NCBI RefSeq assembly: GCF_030811595.1
Contig: NZ_JAUSRB010000002.1
Location: forward strand, 2,046,001 to 2,110,000
Length of the DNA stretch: 64,000 nucleotides
From: Streptosporangium brasiliense
GTDB taxonomy: Bacteria; Actinomycetota; Actinomycetes; Streptosporangiales; Streptosporangiaceae
Direction of reading: 5' to 3'
Shown here: positions 42,351-49,791 of the stretch, piece after piece
Numbering within the stretch: position 1 is the first letter of the stretch
How the letters are laid out: each line of letters opens with the position of its first letter
Translations under genes and position numbers: made by a program
The notes under the pieces: generated by a model
Database searches by the model: none
Told to the model about the DNA's origin: nothing
What the model saw: only the letters and a program-made list of their open reading frames with translations

Positions 42351-42790
42351 AAGGAGGCCGGAGCCGGCAGGGAGGCCGGAGCGAGAAGGGAGGCCGGAGG
42401 AGGACCGAATCTGAGGAGACCGAGCGGGAGGGGAGGCCGGAGCCGGAGGAGGACCGACCTGAGAAGACCGAGCGAGGAGGGAGGCCGGAGCGAGGAAGCC
42501 GGAGCCGGAGGACATCCGAGCGGAAGGAGGCTGGTGAGAGGCGTGCCCGTGCCCGGGAGAGACCGTGGGAGGGGCCGGGAGGAAGCAGGAGAAGGACCGA
42601 GGGAGGAGGCAGAGGAAAGCGGAAAGGCCGTGGAGGGGCAGGGAGGAAGGGAGGAAGCAGGAGGAAGCAGGAGAAGGACCGAGGGAGGAGGCAGAGGAAA
42701 GCGGAAAGGCCGTGGAGGGGCAGGGAGGAAGGGAGGAAGCAGGAGGAAGCAGGAGAAGGACCGTGGGAGGGCGTGGGAGAGGTGATGGAA
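42351..42790. repeat. 440-bp polypurine tract with an 82-bp tandem repeat
   Basis: From the stop of the AhpD-like gene the plus strand is almost only G and A (GGAGGCCGGAGCCGG... then GGGAGGAAGGGAGGAAGCAG). An 82-bp unit repeats about 2.2 times (42583-42664, 42665-42746, partial to ~42764). Because 82 is not a multiple of three, each copy shifts frame, so this is not a coding repeat. Many G-runs could fold into G-quadruplex or triplex DNA. The rest of the gap to 42963 holds no gene. Confidence 0.85.
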
Positions 42791-42963
42791 GAGACGCCGG
42801 CCCAGAGGCCAGAGGCAGACCCGGCCGCCGCGGAGGTTTCCGGCGCCACCCGGAACATCCGGGGGCGACAGCCGGACGGCGGCGGGTCTGCCCACTGTGA
42901 TCGACCGGCGGCCGGGGTCAGTGCCGGACGGCCGCCGGGGCGGGGCGTGATCGGCCCATCCGG

Positions 42964-43359
42964 TTACGCGAAGAAGTCGTCGGTGCTGTAAAGGTTCTCC
43001 GGGTAGCTCCAGCGCTCGCTGATCCTGCCGTCGGCGATGCGGAAAACGTGGACGCCGCGGTCGTCCAACTGCCGGCCGGCACGCTCTCCCCGGACCCGGA
43101 CCGTCGCCATGGCGCGGTCATCGCCGGGCAGAATGGATTCCGGTTCGAAACGGACCGAACCGTCAGTCGTTTCGGTCAACCGCGCGAGATAACCCAGCAC
43201 CTGGTCCTTTCCGCGATAGTCGCCGGCGAGGGGGCCACGGCCCGGAACATGGAAGACAACATCGTCGGCGAGCAGATTGTCGCGGATGTGGTCCAGATCT
43301 CCCTTGGAGAGGGCGTCGTAGCTGTCACGGGCAAGGGCGATGTTGGGGTGTTCGGTCAT
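42964..43359 (-). CDS. SnoaL-like (NTF2-fold) protein
   Basis: A 131-residue NTF2-like protein: EHPNIALARDSYDALSKGDL, DNLLADDVVFHVPGRGPLAG, DYRGKDQVLGYLARLTETTD and VHVFRIADGRISERWSYPEN. This is the nuclear-transport-factor-2/SnoaL ketosteroid-isomerase-like pattern. ATG 43359 follows AAGGTGGGC. It is an isolated gene; function unknown. The region upstream to 43634 has no gene but contains a TTGACA (about 43532) that could be a -35 element for rightward transcription. Confidence 0.85.
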   Translation of the reverse strand: MTEHPNIALARDSYDALSKGDLDHIRDNLLADDVVFHVPGRGPLAGDYRGKDQVLGYLARLTETTDGSVRFEPESILPGDDRAMATVRVRGERAGRQLDDRGVHVFRIADGRISERWSYPENLYSTDDFFA

Positions 43360-43633
43360 GAATGCCCACCTTGTGGTAGCTGGGGTGTATTTGCGTGGCG
43401 TCGGTGACGCTACGCCTGACGGGCGGGGCCCGACAAGGGAGTGAGGACACACTTACCGTGGGGCCATATAGCTGTGTCGGACGTGCAGAATGGCGGGGCC
43501 TGCGGAAACGTGCGATCGGGAAAGTGGCCGTTGACAGCCTGCGCCAATATGGCGATCATGAGCGTTTGACGGATGGTTTTATGCGCTGAGGCGGCGTGGA
43601 GATTCCTTCATCTCGCCGTTAGAGGACCATTTA

Positions 43634-43857
43634 TGCTCAATATCACGCTTAAAACGGACGGGCCGATATTCGGAGGCGCGTTCCCGCGCTGTCCCGAGAC
43701 CAGCCGCTCCGAGACCAGCCGTCCCCAGAGCAACCGTTCCCAGAGCAACCGTTCCGAGACCAGCCGCCCCCGCGGCAGCCGTCCGGCGGACGGGCCGGAG
43801 CGGGCGCCGCTCCGCGAGAAGGTCCCTCCGCCACGCGGCGAGCGGGAGAGGGGCTGA
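43634..43857 (+). CDS. Doubtful small repeat-bearing frame
   Basis: ATG 43634 opens 74 codons (MLNITLKTDGPIFGGAFPRC) followed by six pentapeptide repeats of the ETSRS/QSNRS type, encoded by 15-bp units at 43696-43785. No good ribosome site is seen and the C-terminus is Arg/Pro-rich. It may be a real repeat protein or only repetitive intergenic DNA. The next gene starts 46 bp later. Confidence 0.25.
43696..43785. repeat. Six 15-bp tandem units
   Basis: Units of the form GAGACCAGCCGYTCC or CAGAGCAACCGTTCC follow each other without gaps; the length is a multiple of three. Confidence 0.8.
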
Positions 43858-43903
43858 GACACATCCACTGCCCGGCGGACCCGACCCCCGCGGAGGACAA
43901 CCC

Positions 43904-44467
43904 ATGGCGAGCCACTCAGGTGCGTTACCGGCCAGACCAGGTCTGGTCACCTTGATGAACACCGATTACCACCGGATCGGGCTGAACGTCTATCTGGTGA
44001 TCGTGCTGGCGCACTGGGCCGAGCACGTGGCGCAGGCCGTACAGATCTACGTCATGGGCTGGCCGGTCCCGGAGGCGCGCGGTGTGCTCGGGGGGCCGTT
44101 CCCGTGGCTGGTGACGTCCGAGTGGATGCACTACGGCTACGCGCTGGTCATGCTCGCCGGCCTGCTCCTGCTCCGGCGGGGCTTCACCGGGCGCGCCCGC
44201 ACCTGGTGGACGATCTCGCTGGGCATCCAGGTCTGGCACCACCTGGAGCACCTGTTGCTGCTCCTGCAGGCGCTGACCGGCAACAACCTGCTGGGCAGGC
44301 CGGTGCCGACCAGCCTGATCCAGCTGCTGGTGCCCCGGGTCGAGCTGCACCTGTTCTACAACGCGATCGTGTTCGCCCCCATGGTGGTGGCGATGTGGCT
44401 GCACCGCAGGCCGAGCCCGGCCGAGCGGGCGGCGATGACCTGCCGCTGCGCCCCCGCCGCGGCCTGA
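43904..44467 (+). CDS. Histidine-rich four-helix membrane protein paired with a flavoprotein
   Basis: A 187-residue membrane protein with four predicted helices: GLNVYLVIVLAHWAEHVAQA, YGYALVMLAGLLLL, TWWTISLGIQVWHHLEHLLL and FYNAIVFAPMVVAMW. Conserved-looking histidines lie in helices (HWAEH, WHHLEH, ELHLFY), reminiscent of diiron or heme membrane oxidases, although I cannot assign the family. GGAGG precedes ATG 43904. It is followed by a 260-bp segment with repeats and then by an FAD/NADPH oxidoreductase on the same strand, suggesting a two-protein redox system. No signal peptide cleavage site is seen. Confidence 0.7.
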   Translation: MASHSGALPARPGLVTLMNTDYHRIGLNVYLVIVLAHWAEHVAQAVQIYVMGWPVPEARGVLGGPFPWLVTSEWMHYGYALVMLAGLLLLRRGFTGRARTWWTISLGIQVWHHLEHLLLLLQALTGNNLLGRPVPTSLIQLLVPRVELHLFYNAIVFAPMVVAMWLHRRPSPAERAAMTCRCAPAAA

Positions 44468-44615
44468 CCGGTGCGCCCTCCTCCCAGACCGTCGCCCCGT
44501 GAGACGGGGGCCGGCGACGACGTCGCCGGCCCCTGTCGGACGCTTCCGGCCCCACGCCGGGGGAGTCCGAGCCGACCGACAGGACCGCCCACGCCGTACG
44601 TGAGGCGTCCCGTTC

Positions 44616-44660
44616 CCTCGACCGCCTCGACCGCCTCGACCGCCTCGACCGCCTCGACCG
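44616..44660. repeat. Five 9-bp tandem units CCTCGACCG
   Basis: Exact copies from 44616 to 44660 in the gap between the membrane protein and flavoprotein genes, directly before an AAGGAG site. Confidence 0.85.
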
Positions 44661-44673
44661 CACAAGGAGTGCC

Positions 44674-44731
44674 CTTGCCACACACCGCTCTCACCACCGG
44701 CACGGCCGCGGCGGGGGGCCGGGGCCGATGA
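44674..44731 (+). CDS. 18-codon leader frame coupled to the flavoprotein gene
   Basis: AAGGAG at 44663-44668 lies five bases before TTG 44674. The frame encodes MPHTALTTGTAAAGGRGR and its stop overlaps the ATG of the flavoprotein (ATGA). A leader peptide or pure coupling device is possible; the peptide has no recognisable family. Confidence 0.3.
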
Positions 44732-46440
44732 CGACGACGGGATCCGGCGAGCACGTCCACCGCTACCTGATCATCGGCGCCGGGCCCGGCGGACTGCAGC
44801 TCAGCTACTTCCTGCAGCGGGCCGGCGCCGACTATCTCACCCTGGAGCGGGAGGAGGCCCCGGGAGGCTTCTTCCGCCGCTATCCGCGCCACCGCAGGCT
44901 GATCTCGCTGAACAAGGTCCACACCGGGGAGAAGGACCCGGAGATCAACCTGCGCTGGGACTGGAACTCCCTGCTCAACGACGCGCCCGGTCTGCAGTTC
45001 CCCCGCTACTCGCAGGAATACTTCCCGTGCGCCGAGGACATGGTGCGCTACCTGGCCGACTTCCAGCGCGAGCACGCCCTCAACGTGCGCTTCTCCACCC
45101 CCGTCGACCGGATCGAGAAGGTGGACGGTCTCTTCGTCGCGCACGCCGGAGGGCAGACGTTCCGCGCCGAATGCCTGGTCATGGCGGCCGGCTGGGGCGG
45201 CCCGAACATCCCCGACATCCCGGGGATCGAGCTGGCGGTGGGATACGAGGACATGCCGATCGCCCCGGAGGACTTCACCGGCCGGCGGGTGCTGATCATC
45301 GGCAAGGGGAACTCAGCGTTCGAGACCGCCCAGGCCCTCCTCGGCCACGCCGCGGTCGTCCATCTCGCCAGCCGGCATCCGGTCCGCTTCGCCTGGACGA
45401 GCAAACACCCCGGCGACGTGCGGGGCCAGTACGGCGCGCTGCTGGACAGCTACTGGTTCAAGACCCTGCACGGCGTGCTGGAGTGCGAGATCGACCAGAT
45501 CCGGCGCGAGGGCGACCGGTTCAAGGTGGAGATCACCTACACCATGGCCGAGGACGAGAAGGCGCTGCTGGAATATGACGTGGTGCTGCGCTGCACCGGC
45601 TTCACCATGGACACCTCCGTCTTCGACCCCTCCTGCCGGCCCGAACTCGCCCCGAACGGACGCATGCCGGCGATCGGCCCCGATTTCCGGTCGACGAACG
45701 TCGAGGGCCTCTACTTCGCCGGCACCCTGATGCAGGGCCGCGACTTCAAGGGCGCCTCCTCGGCGTTCATCGACGGGTTCCGCTACAACCTGCGGACCAT
45801 GGCCCGGCTGCTCGCCGAGCGCTACGACGAGACCCCGCTCGACCACCGGGTGCTGCCGGTCGACCCCGACCAGCTGACGGCCACCATGCTGGAGCGGGTG
45901 AACTACAGCTCGGCGCTGTGGACCCAGTTCGAATACCTGTGCGACACGTATGTGCTCGACCAGGACACCGGGCGGATCCGGCACTACGAGGACCTGCCGG
46001 AGGACTACGCGGCCGGCCGGTTCGCCGAGCACGCCCTGTATTTCACCCTCACCCTGCGGTGGGGGCCCCGTGACCACGGCGACGTGTTCGCCATCCAGCG
46101 GCACCCGACCCCCGACCGGGCGGACGAGAGCGCCTTCCTGCATCCCGTCGCCCGGGCCTGGCGGCACGGGGAGATGGTCGCCGAGCAGCACCTGCTGGAA
46201 GACCTCCTCGCCGTCTGGCGTGACCCGGTCCGGCACGTGCAGCCGCTACGCGCGTTCCTGACCTCCTGGCTCCCCGCCGTCCCGGAGGCCGACCGGTCCC
46301 ACGGTGCCGAGACCGACCGGTCCCACGGTGCCGAGACCGACCGGTCCCATGGTGCCGAGACCGATCGATCCCATGGTGCCGAGACCGATCGGCCGCACGC
46401 CCCGGAGACCGATCAGGCCCACGCCCCCGAGCCGTCCTGA
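44728..46440 (+). CDS. FAD/NAD(P)H-dependent oxidoreductase (flavin monooxygenase-like) with repeat tail
   Basis: A 570-residue flavoprotein. The FAD-binding GxGxxG is YLIIGAGPGGLQLSYFLQRA, the NADPH-binding site is VLIIGKGNSAFETAQALLGH, and the C-terminal FAD motif is VEGLYFAGTLMQGRDFKGAS. This is the two-dinucleotide-site plan of FMO/FOXRED2-type enzymes. The last ~50 residues are a dispensable-looking tail of tandem DRSHGAET octapeptides (46291-46410). It is translationally coupled to a tiny leader frame and lies downstream of a His-rich membrane protein. Its last 28 bp overlap the 3' end of the YbdK-type gene on the other strand. Confidence 0.85.
   Translation: MTTTGSGEHVHRYLIIGAGPGGLQLSYFLQRAGADYLTLEREEAPGGFFRRYPRHRRLISLNKVHTGEKDPEINLRWDWNSLLNDAPGLQFPRYSQEYFPCAEDMVRYLADFQREHALNVRFSTPVDRIEKVDGLFVAHAGGQTFRAECLVMAAGWGGPNIPDIPGIELAVGYEDMPIAPEDFTGRRVLIIGKGNSAFETAQALLGHAAVVHLASRHPVRFAWTSKHPGDVRGQYGALLDSYWFKTLHGVLECEIDQIRREGDRFKVEITYTMAEDEKALLEYDVVLRCTGFTMDTSVFDPSCRPELAPNGRMPAIGPDFRSTNVEGLYFAGTLMQGRDFKGASSAFIDGFRYNLRTMARLLAERYDETPLDHRVLPVDPDQLTATMLERVNYSSALWTQFEYLCDTYVLDQDTGRIRHYEDLPEDYAAGRFAEHALYFTLTLRWGPRDHGDVFAIQRHPTPDRADESAFLHPVARAWRHGEMVAEQHLLEDLLAVWRDPVRHVQPLRAFLTSWLPAVPEADRSHGAETDRSHGAETDRSHGAETDRSHGAETDRPHAPETDQAHAPEPS
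46291..46410 (+). repeat. 24-bp tandem repeats encoding DRSHGAET
   Basis: Four near-exact units (46291-46386) and one diverged unit (46387-46410) lie within the flavoprotein tail, at residue 522 onward. Later units show transitions only, so the array is recent. Confidence 0.85.
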
Positions 46441-47573
46441 TTTACCAGGTGGTCGATCAGATGGTCGACCACGTCGGCGGGCCGCCCGCGCCTGTCGTGG
46501 GCCGCCCGCTGGCGCGCCGCCCCGGTGCCGGCGGCGCGCAGCCGCTCCAGCCGCCCGGCCACCGTCTCCAGGTCGCCGGTCCGCTCCAGGGCCGGGCGGA
46601 TGTGCCGCAGCAACGTCTCGCACAGCTCGGCGGCGGGCACCAGGCGGCCGGTCAGCGGGTCGACGCCGTGGCCGTCCAGGCCGTCGCGGGCCGCCCGCCA
46701 GTATGCCGCCCGCAGCAGCTCGGCCGACAGGGGCGGGCCCGGGTCTCCGCGCTCCACCCGCTCCAGCGACACCACCACCAGCCCCCGCACCACGGCCGCG
46801 AGCAGCGCGGACTCCTCGGCCGTGGCGGGCACGTCGCTCACCCGCACCTCCAACGTCGGCAGCCGCGCCGAGGGCCGGACGTCCCAGAAGATCGTTCCCG
46901 GGTCGACCAGCACCCCGGTGTCGGTCAGCGTGCCGATCAGCTCCTCGAACTCGGCCAGGGAGGCGAAATAGGGGGGCGGCCCGGCCACCGGCCACTTCCC
47001 CCAGCTCAGCGTCCGCCAGCTGGCGTATCCGGTGTCGCGGCCCGTCCAGAACGGGGAGTTGGCCATCAGCGCGATCAGCACCGGCAGCCACGGCCGCAGG
47101 TGGTTGCTCACCAGCACCGCCCGCTCCCGGTCCGGCAGGTGCACATGGACGTGGCCCGCGCAGATGCTCTGCTCGTCGTGGAGCGCCCGGTAGGTGCCGA
47201 TCCCCACCCCGTATCGCGGGTGGTCGGTGATCGGCGGCGGGACGACCTCGCCGAGCACCGGCGTGCCCGAGGCGACCACGGCCAGCCCTCCGTCCCGGGC
47301 CGCGGCGGACACCGCCGCCCGCATCCGCCGTAGCTGCCCCTCCAGCTCGGAGATGCCGGCGCACGGCAGCGTCTTGGCCTCCACCTGGAACCGGGTGATC
47401 TCGGTGCCCACCTGCTCGCCCAGCTCGGCGGCGGCGCGCTCCACCACGGCGGCGGCCCGCGGCGCCACCGCCCGCGTCACCGGGTCGACGACCAGATACT
47501 CCTCCTCCACCCCCACCAGCGGGCAGAGCGCGTCGAAGGGCGCTGGCTGTGATGAGTCCACGGTCGCCGTCAT
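46413..47573 (-). CDS. YbdK-type carboxylate-amine ligase (glutamate-cysteine ligase family 2)
   Basis: A 386-residue GCS2-family ATP-dependent ligase. Family motifs: LVGVEEEYLVVDPVTRAVAP (Glu-rich metal site), RFQVEAKTLP, the histidine-rich HVHVHLPDRERAVLV, and NHLRPWLPVLIALMANSPFW with TGYASWRTLSWGKWP. Members form peptide bonds to the gamma- or alpha-carboxyl group of amino acids, and some make gamma-glutamyl amines; actinobacterial members are often part of natural-product pathways. ATG 47573 follows GGGAGTAGGA. The stop lies within the flavoprotein tail on the other strand. Confidence 0.88.
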   Translation of the reverse strand: MTATVDSSQPAPFDALCPLVGVEEEYLVVDPVTRAVAPRAAAVVERAAAELGEQVGTEITRFQVEAKTLPCAGISELEGQLRRMRAAVSAAARDGGLAVVASGTPVLGEVVPPPITDHPRYGVGIGTYRALHDEQSICAGHVHVHLPDRERAVLVSNHLRPWLPVLIALMANSPFWTGRDTGYASWRTLSWGKWPVAGPPPYFASLAEFEELIGTLTDTGVLVDPGTIFWDVRPSARLPTLEVRVSDVPATAEESALLAAVVRGLVVVSLERVERGDPGPPLSAELLRAAYWRAARDGLDGHGVDPLTGRLVPAAELCETLLRHIRPALERTGDLETVAGRLERLRAAGTGAARQRAAHDRRGRPADVVDHLIDHLVNQDGSGAWA

Positions 47574-47634
47574 TCCTACTCCCGCCCGGGGCAGAGCGCC
47601 CGTGATTGGCAGCGTGCCTACGACGCCACGGTAC

Positions 47635-47856
47635 CTATCCGATCTTGGTTCCCGGGCGCGAAGCGGCATCTCCGTCCGGTGTCGGCGGGCGGATCAGGGG
47701 GGCGTCGGGGTCCGCGGCGGGCCGGACCTCGAAGCGGTCGCCGTCCGGGAGCGTGACGGTGACCGAGGAGCCCTGGACGCCGACCACGGCCTCGCGCAGC
47801 GCGCCGGGATGGACGGCGTCGCCGGACAGCACGCTGACGCTGCGGCTGCCGGTCAC
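47635..47856 (-). CDS. Small uncharacterised protein (73 aa)
   Basis: A GTG-started 73-codon frame with very strong third-position G/C bias (VTGSRSVSVLSGDAVHPGAL, VVGVQGSSVTVTLPDGDRFE). This argues that it is a real gene although no family is recognised. The sequence looks like a short beta-sheet domain. No clear ribosome site is seen and the frame is open further upstream with weaker bias. A 150-bp segment with ACGCCCGTGCGG/ACGTGCCCGTACGG repeats separates it from the NUDIX gene. Confidence 0.45.
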   Translation of the reverse strand: MTGSRSVSVLSGDAVHPGALREAVVGVQGSSVTVTLPDGDRFEVRPAADPDAPLIRPPTPDGDAASRPGTKIG

Positions 47857-48006
47857 CCGGCCGGACGTCGCGGTCCCCGTCGTCGAACTCTTCCTGAAGA
47901 GCTGAACCGGAGCCGCCCGGCTCCCGGCACGCCCGTGCGGCTCCCCGACGTGCCCGTACGGCTCCCCGGCACGCCCGCACGGTCCGGGCCCGGGGAGCCG
48001 TACGGC

Positions 48007-48417
48007 TCAGGCGGGGAGGTCGCCCGCCGCGCGGATCAGGCCGGCGTATCCGGCCTCAAGGTCCTCGGGGAGCTCGTCGAGGGGGAAGAAACGCAGATCG
48101 CTGTGCTCGTGGCTGAGCCGCAGCGCGGCCGGGCCGTCGACCGTGGCGCGCAGCGCGATGATGATCACTTTTCCGGCGTCCGCGATGCTCAGGATCTCCG
48201 CGCCGACGACGGGACCCACCACCACGTCGAGGCCGCTCTCCTCTCGCACCTCGCGCCGGACGACGTCCGCCAGGCAGACGTCGTCCTCCGCCGGCCAGCC
48301 ACCCGGCAGCTCCCATCTGTCCCGCGGGTTGCGGCACAGCAGCACGCCGCCGTCCGCCAGCACCACGGCCTTGACCGAGGCGTGCATGAAGTACCAGCCG
48401 GTCCTGGCGTCGATCAT
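48007..48417 (-). CDS. NUDIX hydrolase
   Basis: A 136-residue NUDIX pyrophosphohydrolase. The NUDIX box is seen as GGWPAEDDVCLADVVRREVREESGLDV in outline (Gly-x5-Glu, then REVREESG), at about residues 38-62. It may hydrolyse nucleoside-diphosphate derivatives or oxidised nucleotides; the substrate is not decidable. GGAAGGACCG precedes ATG 48417. Between it and glcF (48580) is a 160-bp stretch with two copies of a GCGCCGTACGGGYGAGGCCCTCAGCGG segment on the plus strand. Confidence 0.9.
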   Translation of the reverse strand: MIDARTGWYFMHASVKAVVLADGGVLLCRNPRDRWELPGGWPAEDDVCLADVVRREVREESGLDVVVGPVVGAEILSIADAGKVIIIALRATVDGPAALRLSHEHSDLRFFPLDELPEDLEAGYAGLIRAAGDLPA

Positions 48418-48579
48418 GTGGCGGTCCTTCCGTCGGGGGGCCGGGTCCGGCTCCACGACATCAGGCGGGGTCCGCGAGATCAACCCGCCGCGCCACCGCC
48501 GGCCCGCGCGCCGTACGGGTGAGGCCCTCAGCGGTGCCACCGCGGGCCCCGCGGCCGGCGCGCCGTACGGGCGAGGCCC

Positions 48580-49791
48580 TCAGCGGTCGGCGGGCCCGAC
48601 GGAGCCGGCCGCGAGCTCGGCCAGGTGCACCGCCCGCACGGCGGACCTCCGGCGGCGCAGGCCCTGTTCGAGCTGGCGGTAGCAGCCGGGGTTGACCACG
48701 GCCACGTATTCGACCCCGGCCGCCTCGATCTCGTCGAGCTTGGCGTCGAGGATCCGCCTGCTGTCGCCGGGCCGGACGAGGGCGTAGCTGCCCGCCGCCC
48801 CGCAGCAGGTCCCCGCCGACGGCAGTTCGACGTATTCGCCCATCCGCTCCAGCAGCGCCCGGGGCTCGCGCCAGACGCCGAGGCCGTTGCGCAGGTGGCA
48901 GGAGTCCTGCAGGGCGATGCGCGCACCGGTCCGGGGGAGCTCCCGGGCGGTCCCGGGGCCGTCCGCGCCGGTCCCGGAGCCGGGCCCGGCGGCCTCCGCG
49001 CCGGTGCCGGGGACGTCCCGGCCGCTCCCGGCCGGATCCGCGCCGGCCTCGGGTCCGGGGCCGGCGGTCTCCTCGCCGGTCAGATACTCCGAGAGCTCCT
49101 TGACCCGGTCGCGGCCGAGCACGTCGGCCAGGTGGGCGGCGCAGCCGCCGGAGGTGGTGACGATCGTGCCGGGCAGCCGCTCGCCCAGCTCCACGGCCAT
49201 CTCCCGGCCGCGGGCCGAGTCGCCGTTGTGCGCGTGCAGCGCCCCGCAGCAGCCCTGCGCCGCCGGGGCCGCCAGCTCGGGGTGGAGACGCCGGGCGGCC
49301 CGGCTCACCTGCGGGTAGAGGGCGCGCTCGAAGCAGCCGAGCATCAGGTGCGGGCCGGAGGGGGCCGGGGAGGTGCGGGCTCGGCGGCGGAACAGGCCGG
49401 ACCGGGCCGGGCGGGTGCGGGCATGGCGGCGGAGCAGGCCCATCAGCCACACCCGCCGGCGGGCGTTCACCGCGAACATCAGCAGTCGGACGATCAGGGG
49501 ACGGCGGCTGCCCTGCCACTGCCGGTCCCGCCACTCTTCGAGCAGCGCGCCGTACTGGACCCCGGCCGGGCAGACGGTCTCGCAGGCCCGGCAGCCGAGG
49601 CAGAAGCTCGACTCCTCCTGGAGCCGCAGGTCGTTGTCCGGCAGGGTGCCCTCCTCCAGGGCGCGCATCAGCGTGATCCGGCCGCGGGGGGAGGAGGTCT
49701 CGTCCTTGGTGAGCGCGTAGGTGGGGCAGGCGGGGAGGCAGAAGCCGCAGGAGATGCAGCGGTCGAGCAGTTCGGGGGTGAAACCGTTCAC
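48580..49791 (-). CDS. glcF: Glycolate/D-lactate oxidase iron-sulfur subunit
   Basis: A 403-residue iron-sulfur subunit of the GlcF/LldE-type. Two [4Fe-4S] ferredoxin motifs (CISCGFCLPACPTY and CLGCRACETVCPAG) are followed by two CCG domains (CCGALHAHNGDSARG and CCGAAGSYALVRPGD), so it can pass electrons from GlcD to the quinone pool. A ~45-residue Gly/Pro/Ala-rich insertion (residues ~240-288) splits the C-terminal CCG domains and is absent from typical GlcF. GTG 49791 overlaps the glcD stop by two bases. It belongs to the operon SDR-glcD-glcF. Confidence 0.87.
   Translation of the reverse strand: MNGFTPELLDRCISCGFCLPACPTYALTKDETSSPRGRITLMRALEEGTLPDNDLRLQEESSFCLGCRACETVCPAGVQYGALLEEWRDRQWQGSRRPLIVRLLMFAVNARRRVWLMGLLRRHARTRPARSGLFRRRARTSPAPSGPHLMLGCFERALYPQVSRAARRLHPELAAPAAQGCCGALHAHNGDSARGREMAVELGERLPGTIVTTSGGCAAHLADVLGRDRVKELSEYLTGEETAGPGPEAGADPAGSGRDVPGTGAEAAGPGSGTGADGPGTARELPRTGARIALQDSCHLRNGLGVWREPRALLERMGEYVELPSAGTCCGAAGSYALVRPGDSRRILDAKLDEIEAAGVEYVAVVNPGCYRQLEQGLRRRRSAVRAVHLAELAAGSVGPADR

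Noticed and set aside
42583..42764. Direct repeats as an origin or CRISPR-like array
   Set aside because: No spacers, no DnaA-type boxes, and the units are low-complexity purine sequence.
42100..42858. Leu/Pro-rich minus-strand frame over the purine tract (looks like a membrane protein)
   Set aside because: The composition arises from the polypyrimidine strand of an 82-bp repeat; 82 is not a codon multiple and no start signal exists.
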